Shown here piece by piece: positions 1-7,050 of a stretch of DNA of 26,521 nucleotides (within the stretch, counting starts at the first letter, position 1; each line of letters starts with the position of its first letter). The position numbers and the translations under genes are program-made. The stretch is from NCBI GenBank assembly GCA_041690035.1, contig JBDNFC010000049.1, positions 1 to 26,521 of the forward strand. Reading direction: 5' to 3'. Origin of the DNA: CALSPH01 sp041690035. Lineage in GTDB: Bacteria > Bacteroidota > Bacteroidia > NS11-12g > UBA955. The notes under the pieces were generated by a model. It saw nothing but the letters and a program-made list of their open reading frames with translations. It was not told where the DNA came from and made no database searches.

Positions 1-476
1 TGATATAGATCTGCCAAAGATTTTGCAGCTGCTAAACTTGATGCATAAATATCTCTGCGTTCATCTACAAAAGAGTTAATGATAAGTTGATACTTTTTGC
101 CTATAAAATATTGTAAAGGCCATTGTCCAGTTTCTCCTGTGCTGGCTAAAAAGTTATCATCACAAAGGGTGTTTGCAAAAGCAATTAGTTGCAATTCTTT
201 GGGCAAGCCAAATTTATCAAAAATTTTAGATATGCTGTCGCTATAATAATGGTATTTGGCAATGGCAGCGGGTGTTTTAGGGTTATTTAAAAAGAGTTTA
301 ATCTCATTTTCAATTTGTTCGTCAAAGTAAGGCTTTATTGCATTAGGCAAACTTTTTAGCCTTTTCCAATATGCGTTGTTTGCAAAAACGGTATCTGTGG
401 TGTAGTATTGCGCATTTAGATTTATATTTAAAATATTAAATAAGGCAATAAATAAAATGAAAGGCCGTATTCTCAT
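1..476 (-). CDS. Lytic-transglycosylase-like (MltD/SLT-fold) secreted protein, N-terminal part, catalytic Glu absent
   Basis: Partial gene, cut by the left edge after about 158 codons. It starts at ATG 476-474, which shares one base with the gatA stop (TGATG), so translation is probably coupled to gatA. Residues 1-23 form a signal peptide ending in N-A-Q. Residues 90-158 follow the MltD-type soluble lytic transglycosylase pattern: GLPKEL at 90-95, then G-E-T-G-Q-W at 114-119, then NSFVDERRD at 134-142, the usual N-S-Y-V-D-E-R-R-D block. In active enzymes the segment after GLPxEL reads roughly I-E-S-x-x-N-P; here the glutamate position is Asn102 (F-A-N-T-L), and the Q after the G-x-T-G-x-W block is Pro120. 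Active members cut peptidoglycan glycan strands in the periplasm. This copy probably cannot do so by the usual mechanism and may bind peptidoglycan instead. The fold call is from motif alignment by eye; the C-terminal half is not visible. Confidence 0.72.
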   Translation of the reverse strand, partial: MRIRPFILFIALFNILNINLNAQYYTTDTVFANNAYWKRLKSLPNAIKPYFDEQIENEIKLFLNNPKTPAAIAKYHYYSDSISKIFDKFGLPKELQLIAFANTLCDDNFLASTGETGQWPLQYFIGKKYQLIINSFVDERRDIYASSLAAAKSLADLY

Positions 477-1903
477 CAGATAGTCTCTAAGTATTTTGCA
501 AATTGAAACAATTCTTTTTCTTGATGATGTGCCCCAATGATTTGAATACCGAAAGGTAAATTTAAGATTTTATTAACACCAAGCGGCACAGAAATGGCAG
601 GATGCCCTGTTAGGTTTGCCTGAACAGTATATAAATCTGCCAAATACATTGCTATAGGGTCTTTACTTTTTTCTCCAATTTTAAAAGCAGGAGTGCTTGT
701 TGTGGGCATGATAATGTAATCGTTTTTAGATAAAATCTCGTTTGTTTTATCCTGTATTAATCTTCTTACTTTTTGCGCCTTAGTGTAATAGGCGTCATAA
801 TGGTTGCTGCTTAGTACAAAAGTACCCAACATAATCCTTCTTTTTACTTCAGCACCAAAGCCTTCTGTGCGCGATTTTTTAAAAGTAGACTCCAAATCTG
901 TGCTTGCTTTACTTCTATAGCCAAATGTTAATCCATTGTAACGGCTTAGATTGCTGCTTGCCTCGGCTGTGGTTAATGCATAATAGCAAGGAACCATGTA
1001 ATCTAGGTAAGGAAAATCAACTTCTATTATTTCATGCCCCAGATTTTTTAATTGTTTTATTAATGCTAAAGTAGACTCTTTTATTTGTGGATCTAATCCA
1101 TTTGCATTTAAAAAAGACGGAAAAATTGCTATTTTTTTTACCTTTTCTATGGGTTTAATTGGATAATAATTTTCAATTTCTTTTTTTGAACTTGTAGCAT
1201 CCTTGGGGTCATGCCCCGCCATTATTTGTGTAAGTAATGCGTTGTCTTGCACGGTTTGAGTGAGCGCTCCTATTTGGTCAAAAGAACTGGCATAGGCTAA
1301 TAAACCCCATCTGGATATTTTGCCATAAGTGGCTTTGCTGCCCACAAGGCCGCAAAAAGATGCTGGCTGTCTGATACTGCCTCCGGTATCGCTGCCCAAG
1401 CTGGCAAAACACATGCCTGCTTGCACAGCTACTGCGCTGCCTCCAGAAGAGCCGCCTGGAACATAATCTCTATTTGCAGCATTTTTTACTGCCCCTTTTG
1501 CAGAATTTTCGTTGCTAGCTCCCATCGCAAATTCATCGCAGTTTAGTCTACCAATAATAATTGCATCTTCGGCAATAAGGTTTGCAATAGCTGTTGCGGT
1601 AATTTGACTTATAAAACCATCTAATATTTTAGAAGCTGCACCCACTGTATGATTTTTATAACATAGGTTGTCTTTTATTCCTAAAACAAGTCCTGCTAGT
1701 TTTCCTACAGGTTCGCCATTTAAAATTTTTTGGTCTAATAATTCGGCCTGTTCTTTTGCCTCTTTATCAAATATGGATAAAAAAGCATTTAGGTCTGCAT
1801 TCTTTTTTTTAATCTCTGACAAATAATAATCTACAATTGTAGAAATATTTATTTGCCTGGCTGCAATAGCAGTCTGTATCTCTTTTAATTCTTTAAAATG
1901 CAC
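476..1903 (-). CDS. gatA: Glutamyl-tRNA(Gln)/aspartyl-tRNA(Asn) amidotransferase subunit A
   Basis: This is the amidase subunit of GatCAB, which converts Glu-tRNA(Gln) to Gln-tRNA(Gln), and sometimes Asp-tRNA(Asn) to Asn-tRNA(Asn), with ammonia released from glutamine. The 475-residue length is normal. The amidase-signature triad is present: Lys77 in G-I-K-D-N, Ser152 in P-G-G-S-S-G-G-S, and nucleophile Ser176 in D-T-G-G-S-I-R-Q-P. The spacings are those of known GatA enzymes. The start is GTG at 1903-1901; the residues that follow match the usual GatA N-terminus and no better ATG lies nearby. The gene sits 26 bp downstream of tatA on the same strand and its stop overlaps the start of the transglycosylase-like gene, so the three are probably co-transcribed. 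gatB and gatC are not in the window. Confidence 0.96.
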   Translation of the reverse strand: MHFKELKEIQTAIAARQINISTIVDYYLSEIKKKNADLNAFLSIFDKEAKEQAELLDQKILNGEPVGKLAGLVLGIKDNLCYKNHTVGAASKILDGFISQITATAIANLIAEDAIIIGRLNCDEFAMGASNENSAKGAVKNAANRDYVPGGSSGGSAVAVQAGMCFASLGSDTGGSIRQPASFCGLVGSKATYGKISRWGLLAYASSFDQIGALTQTVQDNALLTQIMAGHDPKDATSSKKEIENYYPIKPIEKVKKIAIFPSFLNANGLDPQIKESTLALIKQLKNLGHEIIEVDFPYLDYMVPCYYALTTAEASSNLSRYNGLTFGYRSKASTDLESTFKKSRTEGFGAEVKRRIMLGTFVLSSNHYDAYYTKAQKVRRLIQDKTNEILSKNDYIIMPTTSTPAFKIGEKSKDPIAMYLADLYTVQANLTGHPAISVPLGVNKILNLPFGIQIIGAHHQEKELFQFAKYLETI

Positions 1904-1929
1904 TTGGAAATATTGATGAAAACAGAAAT

Positions 1930-2163
1930 TTATTCTGATTTTTGGTTGTCATCTGTTGGTTTAGCAGCGGTTTTTGGTTCACGCATGCCTTCTTCTATCT
2001 GATCTTTAACACTCTTCTTAGCTTCATTAAATTCTCTTATTCCTCCGCCAATACCACGCATTAATTCTGGAATTTTTTTACCTCCAAATAACAATAAGAT
2101 TACACCGATGATAACTATCCACTCTGGCATTCCTATGCCAAATAATATAATATGGTTCAACAT
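1930..2163 (-). CDS. tatA: Twin-arginine translocase subunit TatA/TatE
   Basis: This 77-residue protein is a pore-forming component of the Tat pathway, which exports folded proteins across the inner membrane. A short N-terminal stretch carries a P-E-W-I-V-I motif at the start of one hydrophobic helix (about residues 13-27). The conserved F-G-x-K-K-I-P-E-L hinge follows, then an amphipathic helix with G-I-G-G-G-I-R-E-F and a charged tail, which is the standard TatA architecture. The start is ATG at 2163, with a promoter-like -7 box TATATTTG about 22 bp upstream. gatA follows 26 bp downstream, so the two probably share a transcript. No tatC is present here; in many Bacteroidota it lies elsewhere. 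TatB is usually absent in this phylum, so this protein may do both jobs (known for single-TatA systems, inferred here). Confidence 0.95.
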   Translation of the reverse strand: MLNHIILFGIGMPEWIVIIGVILLLFGGKKIPELMRGIGGGIREFNEAKKSVKDQIEEGMREPKTAAKPTDDNQKSE

Positions 2164-2185
2164 TTTTTTAATTAATTTATTCCTG

Positions 2186-2193
2186 CAAATATA
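2186..2193 (-). promoter_or_regulatory. Bacteroidota -7 box upstream of tatA
   Basis: On the minus strand this reads TATATTTG, an exact fit to the TAnnTTTG -7 consensus of Bacteroidota. It ends 22 bp before the tatA ATG, which would give a short leader. A TTTG lies upstream at about 15 bp spacing, shorter than the usual 19-21 bp, so the -33 box is uncertain. Confidence 0.5.
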
Positions 2194-2226
2194 ATCAAAA
2201 TTTCATGTCAAAAAAAAAGGGTTTTT

Positions 2227-2895
2227 TTATTCTTGTAAGGTTTCATTATAGTTAATGGCAGCTTTCAACATGGAGTAAAGGTCTGTATGGAATAGTTCAA
2301 AATTATGGCTTGTAGGAACTGTATAAAAGTTGCCGCCTTTAATTGTTTTATAATTTGAATTTTGCTGCATGATATTGCAAAGTGCTATATAAATATCTTT
2401 TACAGTATAGCTTTTTTTAAATACACAATTGATGGTGATATTTTTTTCTTTTTTTTCTAATACTTGATTAATTATGCTGCATAATTGTGATTGATTCAGT
2501 AAATATCTATTGGCATTTTCTGAAATTATTACTTGCTCATTGTTAATTATTTTTTGATAAAATGCAGGAATTAATGTATTGATATTGCCGGCTATTGCAG
2601 CAATATTTGGCAGTCTGAGTATAATATAATCATTAAATTGTTTGGCTATTAATTGCTCCATAGCCAGTTTATGAAGAATGTATGGTCTTTTTTTTAATTC
2701 ATTGTCATAAATGCTTACTGTGGAAAAGTAGACCAAACAATTTTTAATATCTATGGTATTTATCAAAGAAATCTCTCGGTCAAAATCTGCCTTTTGGGGG
2801 CAAACAGAATTTGCTACTCCACTAGCAAGTAGGGTGTAATTTTTATGATTGCAGCTGTTTAGCGTTTTAGCGATGAGTCCGTTTCCAATAATCAC
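2227..2895 (-). CDS. Short NAD-dependent sugar epimerase/dehydratase-like protein
   Basis: This 222-residue protein resembles extended SDR sugar-nucleotide enzymes. It opens with a Rossmann dinucleotide site (M-I-I-G-N-G-L-I-A). A F-S-T-V-S-I-Y-D segment at about 57-64 holds the catalytic Ser/Thr, and the Y-x3-K pair is at Tyr72/Lys76. It is shorter than typical 300-residue epimerases; short relatives of this type occur in bacterial polysaccharide loci. The start is GTG at 2895, directly before the Rossmann motif. It overlaps the end of the glycosyltransferase gene by 29 bp in another frame, so the two are surely co-transcribed. A role in making or modifying a sugar nucleotide used by the neighbouring GT4 enzyme is inferred. 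The substrate cannot be told from sequence. Confidence 0.78.
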   Translation of the reverse strand: MIIGNGLIAKTLNSCNHKNYTLLASGVANSVCPQKADFDREISLINTIDIKNCLVYFSTVSIYDNELKKRPYILHKLAMEQLIAKQFNDYIILRLPNIAAIAGNINTLIPAFYQKIINNEQVIISENANRYLLNQSQLCSIINQVLEKKEKNITINCVFKKSYTVKDIYIALCNIMQQNSNYKTIKGGNFYTVPTSHNFELFHTDLYSMLKAAINYNETLQE

Positions 2896-4012
2896 AATAT
2901 TCTTTTATGTCTGTTGATATTTTTTTTGCTGCTTGATCCCAATTATAGTTGAGTAACACCGTTTTTCGCGCCTCTTTACTCATGGTTTTTCGCAATTCCA
3001 ATGGCAAAGATAGTGCTTTTTTTATTGCATCAGAAAGTATTGAAAGGTGTTTAGACTTTATTAAAAAACCATTCTTTATATTTATTATTGCTTCTATAGC
3101 GCCTACATCTGTTGCAATTGGCACCAATCCTTGAGCCATTGCTTCTACAATGATGGTAGGAAATCCTTCTGCCAAGCTAGGAACAATCAAAAAAGTGTGT
3201 TGCTGAAATAAATTATAGATTTCTTTGGCATTTTTATTTCCCAAATACGCAATTCGGTTGTCTATTATTTTTTTTTCATTGGGTACTTCGCCTACTATAG
3301 ATAATCTAAAATCTTCTTTGATGGCTTGCATAACTGGCAACAATAAATGAAGCCCTTTCCTATGCTCGTGCCTGCCAACAAATATAAATGAATTTTCAAA
3401 TTTTTTATCAATCGAGGGTGTTTGAAGCCAAAAATCGTCAGCTGCACCATGCTGTGCTATGATTTGGGTTTTTGGCCCCTTTTCTTTTTTTATAATTTCT
3501 GCTATTTTTCCTCCATAGGTAAAAATCACATCAGCATGCTTTAAACAATAGCGTGCAGGTTTTTTTAAAATCAATTTTTCTGCCCATTGTTTTAGTCCTC
3601 CACCTGGCTGAAACATCTCCAATCCATGAAGTTGAACTGCAATAGGTGTGTTTAGCATTTCTTTGTTTTTTAGTAAGTTTAACCCAGTAAATCCTTTTGT
3701 ATATATAAAGTCAAATTTTGGTAATTTTATTAATTCCAATCTTATTGACTCGCTATAAAGTTCAGAATTTTTAATATAATGACCTGGAGAAGTATGTTTT
3801 TTCACAAATTTTATTTCAATAAAAGTCAGGTGTTCCATTTCACTTTTAGTAAAAATAGCAGGATAGTCTGGTTGCACTCCCTCATCAATGCAATGAAAAA
3901 CAGATATATCAAAATGTAGTCTGGCTAAATATTTTGCAATATAATAGCTGTGTTTTTGCATTCCACCAATTACAAAAGGATGAATCCCGTCTGTTATTAA
4001 TGCTATTCTCAT
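2867..4012 (-). CDS. GT4-family glycosyltransferase
   Basis: This is a 381-residue GT-B fold retaining glycosyltransferase, predicted to transfer a sugar from a nucleotide donor to a glycan, lipid or other cytoplasmic acceptor. The N-terminal domain starts M-R-I-A-L-I-T-D-G and has the G-G-M-Q-K-H loop. The C-terminal donor-binding domain has F-V-G-R-H-E-H-R-K-G (Arg214, Lys219) and the E-x7-E motif E-G-F-P-T-I-I-V-E at Glu282-Glu290. I chose the ATG at 4012-4010 rather than an upstream in-frame start at 4051. It gives the expected N-terminus and forms an ATGA overlap with the tadA stop, typical of translational coupling. It overlaps the downstream epimerase by 29 bp. Donor and acceptor are unknown. 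Confidence 0.9.
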   Translation of the reverse strand: MRIALITDGIHPFVIGGMQKHSYYIAKYLARLHFDISVFHCIDEGVQPDYPAIFTKSEMEHLTFIEIKFVKKHTSPGHYIKNSELYSESIRLELIKLPKFDFIYTKGFTGLNLLKNKEMLNTPIAVQLHGLEMFQPGGGLKQWAEKLILKKPARYCLKHADVIFTYGGKIAEIIKKEKGPKTQIIAQHGAADDFWLQTPSIDKKFENSFIFVGRHEHRKGLHLLLPVMQAIKEDFRLSIVGEVPNEKKIIDNRIAYLGNKNAKEIYNLFQQHTFLIVPSLAEGFPTIIVEAMAQGLVPIATDVGAIEAIINIKNGFLIKSKHLSILSDAIKKALSLPLELRKTMSKEARKTVLLNYNWDQAAKKISTDIKEYCDYWKRTHR

Positions 4013-4452
4013 CTTAATTGTGTAAAAAAATTTTTCATTAACGCTGCACACTCATCGGTCATAATTCCATTTATCCACTCGGTCTTATGATTAAGAAACT
4101 CAGGCTGTAAGTGCATGCTACATCCAGTTTTTGGCTCATTGGCGCCATAAACAACTTTGCTAAGCCTGGCATTTTTGATTGCTCCTGCGCACATTACACA
4201 GGGTTGTATGGTTACATAAAGTATGCATTGATCCAAAAATTTAGCTTGCAGATGATTAAATGCTGCCGTAATTGCCAGCATTTCTGCATGTGCGGTACTG
4301 TCAAATAATCTTTCTACTTGATTGTATCCTTTTCCAATAATCTCATTATTTGCTACTATAATTGCACCAATCGGCACTTCGCCTTCGTCATAAGCCTGCT
4401 GTGCTAGCAGCAGCGCTTTTTTCATAAAAAATGCGTGGTCTAGCGCTATCAT
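4009..4452 (-). CDS. tadA: tRNA-specific adenosine deaminase (TadA-type nucleoside deaminase)
   Basis: This 147-residue zinc deaminase is predicted to convert A34 to inosine in the anticodon of tRNA-Arg(ACG). The zinc/catalytic site H-A-E is at 55-57 and P-C-V-M-C-A-G-A at 84-91, with ligand cysteines Cys85 and Cys88. The N-terminal segment E-G-E-V-P-I-G-A also matches TadA. The residue before P-C is Gln rather than the Glu most common in TadA (T-I-Q-P-C versus T-x-E-P-C), so a guanine or other nucleoside deaminase cannot be fully excluded. It lies 27 bp after ald, and its stop overlaps the glycosyltransferase start as ATGA. Confidence 0.88.
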   Translation of the reverse strand: MIALDHAFFMKKALLLAQQAYDEGEVPIGAIIVANNEIIGKGYNQVERLFDSTAHAEMLAITAAFNHLQAKFLDQCILYVTIQPCVMCAGAIKNARLSKVVYGANEPKTGCSMHLQPEFLNHKTEWINGIMTDECAALMKNFFTQLR

Positions 4453-4479
4453 AGTAAAAAAGTAATTATGAGAAAGCCG

Positions 4480-5604
4480 CTAAGCTGAGGTGCCTAGAAC
4501 AGATTCTACGGGTGTGTAGGGTAAATCAAATGCATCTGCAACGCCTTTATAAACCACTTTTCCATCTACTACATTTAAGCCCAATTTTAATTCTTGATTT
4601 TCTAAGCACGCCTTTTGCCATCCTTTATTTGCCAATTGAATAGCATAGGGCAAGGTCGCGTTTGTTAGAGCAACTGTAGAAGTGTAAGGCACGGCACCTG
4701 GCATATTTGCTACGCAATAATGCACAACATCGTCAATGATAAATGTTGGGTCTTCGTGAGTAGTTGGTCTGCAAGTTTCTATACATCCACCTTGATCTAC
4801 CGCTACATCTACCAAAACAGTTCCTTTTTGCATCTGTTTTAGCATGTCTCGGGTTATTAAATTAGGGGCTTTTGCTCCTGGTATTAATACCGCACCTATA
4901 ATTAAATCTTGGCTTGGAATTAGTTCTCGAATATTCATTTCGCTTGAATAGCGTGTAACTACATTTGCTGGCATCACATCATTTAAATACCTTAGTCTGG
5001 ATAAACTTATATCCATAATAGTTACTTGAGCTCCTAATCCTGCAGCCATTTTGGCCGCTTGTGTACCTACTACTCCTCCACCCAAAATCAACACCCTACC
5101 CGGAGGAACACCAGGAACGCCACCTAGCAATACGCCTTTTCCTTTTACTGGTTTTTCGAGATACTTTGCACCTTCTTGAACAGCCATTCTACCGGCCACT
5201 TCACTCATTGGTATAAGCAATGGTAAGCTGCCATCTTTTGCCTCTACTGTTTCGTAGGCTAGGCAGGTTGCTCCACTTGCAAGCATTGCATTTGTGAGGG
5301 GTTCATAAGATGCAAAGTGAAAATAAGTAAATAAAAGTTGGCCTTTTTTTATCAATTTATATTCTTGTTCAATAGGCTCTTTTACCTTTATTATCATTTC
5401 GGCAATGGCATAGATTTCATCTATACTACTAAGCAATATTACGCCTGCTTTTTCGTACATTTCATTAGAGAGGCCAGAACCAATGCCTGCATCTTTTTGC
5501 ACATACACTTTATGTCCCCTTTTTATAAGTTCTAATGCTCCGCTAGGGGTTAATGCTACTCTGTTTTCGTTGTTTTTTATTTCCGAAGGAACTCCTATTA
5601 TCAT
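4480..5604 (-). CDS. ald: Alanine dehydrogenase
   Basis: This cytoplasmic enzyme interconverts L-alanine and pyruvate plus ammonia with NAD(H). Its 374 residues are the family norm. Residues matching the characterised enzymes are all present: Arg15 and Lys75 for substrate binding, catalytic His96, and Asp270 in V-A-V-D-Q-G-G. The NAD-binding loop G-G-G-V-V-G lies at 175-180, with the adenosine-ribose acidic residue Asp198 in I-M-D-I-S. The start is ATG 5604. The upstream region has two TAnnTTTG boxes and repeated TATTTAAGTG sites, so it is likely the first gene of the ald-tadA-GT4-epimerase unit and may be regulated (inferred). Confidence 0.97.
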   Translation of the reverse strand: MIIGVPSEIKNNENRVALTPSGALELIKRGHKVYVQKDAGIGSGLSNEMYEKAGVILLSSIDEIYAIAEMIIKVKEPIEQEYKLIKKGQLLFTYFHFASYEPLTNAMLASGATCLAYETVEAKDGSLPLLIPMSEVAGRMAVQEGAKYLEKPVKGKGVLLGGVPGVPPGRVLILGGGVVGTQAAKMAAGLGAQVTIMDISLSRLRYLNDVMPANVVTRYSSEMNIRELIPSQDLIIGAVLIPGAKAPNLITRDMLKQMQKGTVLVDVAVDQGGCIETCRPTTHEDPTFIIDDVVHYCVANMPGAVPYTSTVALTNATLPYAIQLANKGWQKACLENQELKLGLNVVDGKVVYKGVADAFDLPYTPVESVLGTSA

Positions 5605-5620
5605 AATTATTATTGTATTT

Positions 5621-5663
5621 TATTTAAGTGCAAACCTACAATAATTATTTATTTATTTAAGTG
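5621..5663. repeat. Direct repeat TATTTAAGTG upstream of ald (possible operator)
   Basis: The decamer TATTTAAGTG occurs at 5621-5630 and 5654-5663, with starts 33 bp apart, close to three helical turns. An inverted partial copy (ACTTAAATA) lies at 5739-5747. The first copy abuts the proximal ald -7 box and the second lies between the two -7 boxes. A regulator of ald could bind here. Background AT content weakens the case. Confidence 0.4.
5631..5638 (-). promoter_or_regulatory. Proximal -7 box of ald
   Basis: On the minus strand this reads TAGGTTTG, an exact TAnnTTTG match, about 27 bp before the ald ATG. The same octamer precedes the thioredoxin-like gene at 21582-21589. No clear TTTG sits 19-21 bp upstream. 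Confidence 0.45.
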
Positions 5664-5673
5664 AATTTTTACG

Positions 5674-5681
5674 CAAAGTTA
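5674..5681 (-). promoter_or_regulatory. Distal -7 box candidate of ald
   Basis: On the minus strand this reads TAACTTTG, a second TAnnTTTG match 43 bp upstream of the first. It may mark a second start site for ald or be a chance match in AT-rich DNA. Confidence 0.3.
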
Positions 5682-5762
5682 TACTTTTAAAACACGAATT
5701 AATGCGTATTTGAGTTTTCTTTATTTTCTGTTTTTTTTACTTAAATAAATTTTTAGAACGGA

Positions 5763-6149
5763 ATGAAGTTAATTTTATGTTTACTGTTAATTATAGTTGC
5801 AAGTTTTGGAAAAGCTCAGTTATCAGACGTCTTATTTGCTGCGGGATTTAGAACCCATACTGGCGGATTATCTTTTGTAAACAATGTTATTTAACAATAT
5901 AATGATTCTAAAGAATGGTTAGATGATAAATTAAATAAACAGCACGTCCAAAATGGATTTGAATTTGGCTTGGGTGATGGCAAAGACAAATTTGGTTTAT
6001 CTTTATCCAAATACTTTTGGCTATGGAATAAAAGCATTGCCATAGGCACAACCAATCAAGGAGAATTTATAATTATAAAATTAATAACAAGCGTTGCAGG
6101 GGTGGAGCTATTTGATTTTTGGTACACCCCAATTTCTGTAAAAAAATAA
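5763..6149 (+). pseudogene. Decayed exported barrel-like protein gene
   Basis: The frame opens at ATG 5763 with a signal peptide of about 19 residues ending K-A-Q. After 43 codons it hits TAA at 5892-5894. The same frame then stays open for 84 codons to a TAA at 6147-6149. The second part looks like real coding sequence rich in G, aromatics and alternating hydrophobics (for example N-G-F-E-F-G-L-G and K-F-G-L-S-L-S), as in outer-membrane barrels. At the end, one extra A in the A-run at 6140-6146 would let the frame continue as I-N-I-G-G-S-L, typical barrel sequence, suggesting a one-base loss there. One nonsense change plus one frameshift is the simplest reading. The protein family is not one I can name, and no function is assigned. 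Confidence 0.65.
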
Positions 6150-6422
6150 ACATTGGCGGCAGTTTGGTACGCATTAGAAAGCATTGACGATAAACCTATA
6201 ATTTGGGTGGCAGGTATCGCGGATAAAGGCAATGACTATAGCATGAAAATGGATTTAGAAAAAGAAAGGGTAAAAATAATCATATGCCTAGGGGTAGATA
6301 ATTTAAAGATACGCCAAACCTTTGCTGCACATGTAGATATGATACTAAACACAACCTCTGCGAGTGATGCAGTAAATGCTGCATATAAAAGTGCAAATGC
6401 GCGGTGCCACCTACTTTACTAA
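6150..6422 (+). pseudogene. murD: murD C-terminal fragment (UDP-MurNAc-L-Ala:D-Glu ligase remnant)
   Basis: About 90 codons match the C-terminal ligase domain of MurD, which adds D-glutamate to UDP-MurNAc-L-alanine. Recognisable stretches are V-W-Y-A-L-E-S, then I-I-W-V-A-G-x-x-D-K-G-N-D-Y-S, then I-I-C-L-G-V-D-N, then A-V-N-A-A-Y-K. The whole N-terminal and central ATP-binding domains are missing, and the frame ends in TAA at 6420-6422 before the conserved L-L-S-P-x-x-A-S-F-D block. It begins about where the barrel-like remnant ends and in the same frame as that gene's main part, consistent with a deletion joint. It cannot encode a working ligase; an intact murD must exist elsewhere if the cell makes peptidoglycan in the normal way. 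Confidence 0.8.
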
Positions 6423-6480
6423 AAGAATCATGGGGGTAATTTTTTTTGCTTTGCCAAGGTTTTAATAGTAGATTTGTGGA

Positions 6481-7050
6481 GTGGAAAAGGCACTTATTTT
6501 TTCAGCACCATCGGGCTCTGGCAAAACTACAGTTGTAAATCATTTATTAAAAAAATTTCCAGATAAACTGGCATTTTCTGTCTCTGCAACTACACGTAAA
6601 CCTCGGCCAAATGAGACAAATGGAATAGAATATTATTTTGTCACAGCTGATAAATTTGAAAAAAAATTAGCTGATAATCAATTTGTAGAACATGAAATGG
6701 TATACAAAGGACTTTATTATGGCACACTAAAATCTGAGGTGCAAAAAGTTTGGGACATGGGTAAATGTGTCGTTTTTGATGTTGATGTAATTGGTGGATT
6801 AAATCTAAAATCAAAATTTGGAGAGCAAGCCTTGGCTGTTTTTTTGAAACCACCAAGTATAGAAATTTTGATGCAGCGGCTTACTAATAGAAGCACAGAA
6901 GTAGAACATGTGTTGCAAGAAAGAATTGAAAAAGCAAAGCATGAGCTTACTTTTGAGAACAAATACGACATCGTTTTGGTAAATGATGTGTTGAGCGATA
7001 CATTATCTGAGGCAGAAATTTTGGTAAGCTCCTTTTTAAATAAGCTATGA
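6481..7050 (+). CDS. gmk: Guanylate kinase
   Basis: This enzyme phosphorylates GMP to GDP with ATP, an essential step in guanine nucleotide supply. The 189 residues are of normal length. The P-loop S-A-P-S-G-S-G-K-T-T spans 8-17, and the GMP-binding segment S-A-T-T-R-K-P-R-P is at 35-43, followed by G-I-E-Y-Y-F. The start is GTG at 6481: an in-frame TAG lies 12 bp upstream, no ATG fits, and the N-terminus is then the usual length. The decayed murD fragment ends only 58 bp upstream and no convincing promoter is visible in between, so the promoter may lie within the pseudogene stretch. The stop overlaps the nadD start as ATGA. Confidence 0.96.
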   Translation: MEKALIFSAPSGSGKTTVVNHLLKKFPDKLAFSVSATTRKPRPNETNGIEYYFVTADKFEKKLADNQFVEHEMVYKGLYYGTLKSEVQKVWDMGKCVVFDVDVIGGLNLKSKFGEQALAVFLKPPSIEILMQRLTNRSTEVEHVLQERIEKAKHELTFENKYDIVLVNDVLSDTLSEAEILVSSFLNKL

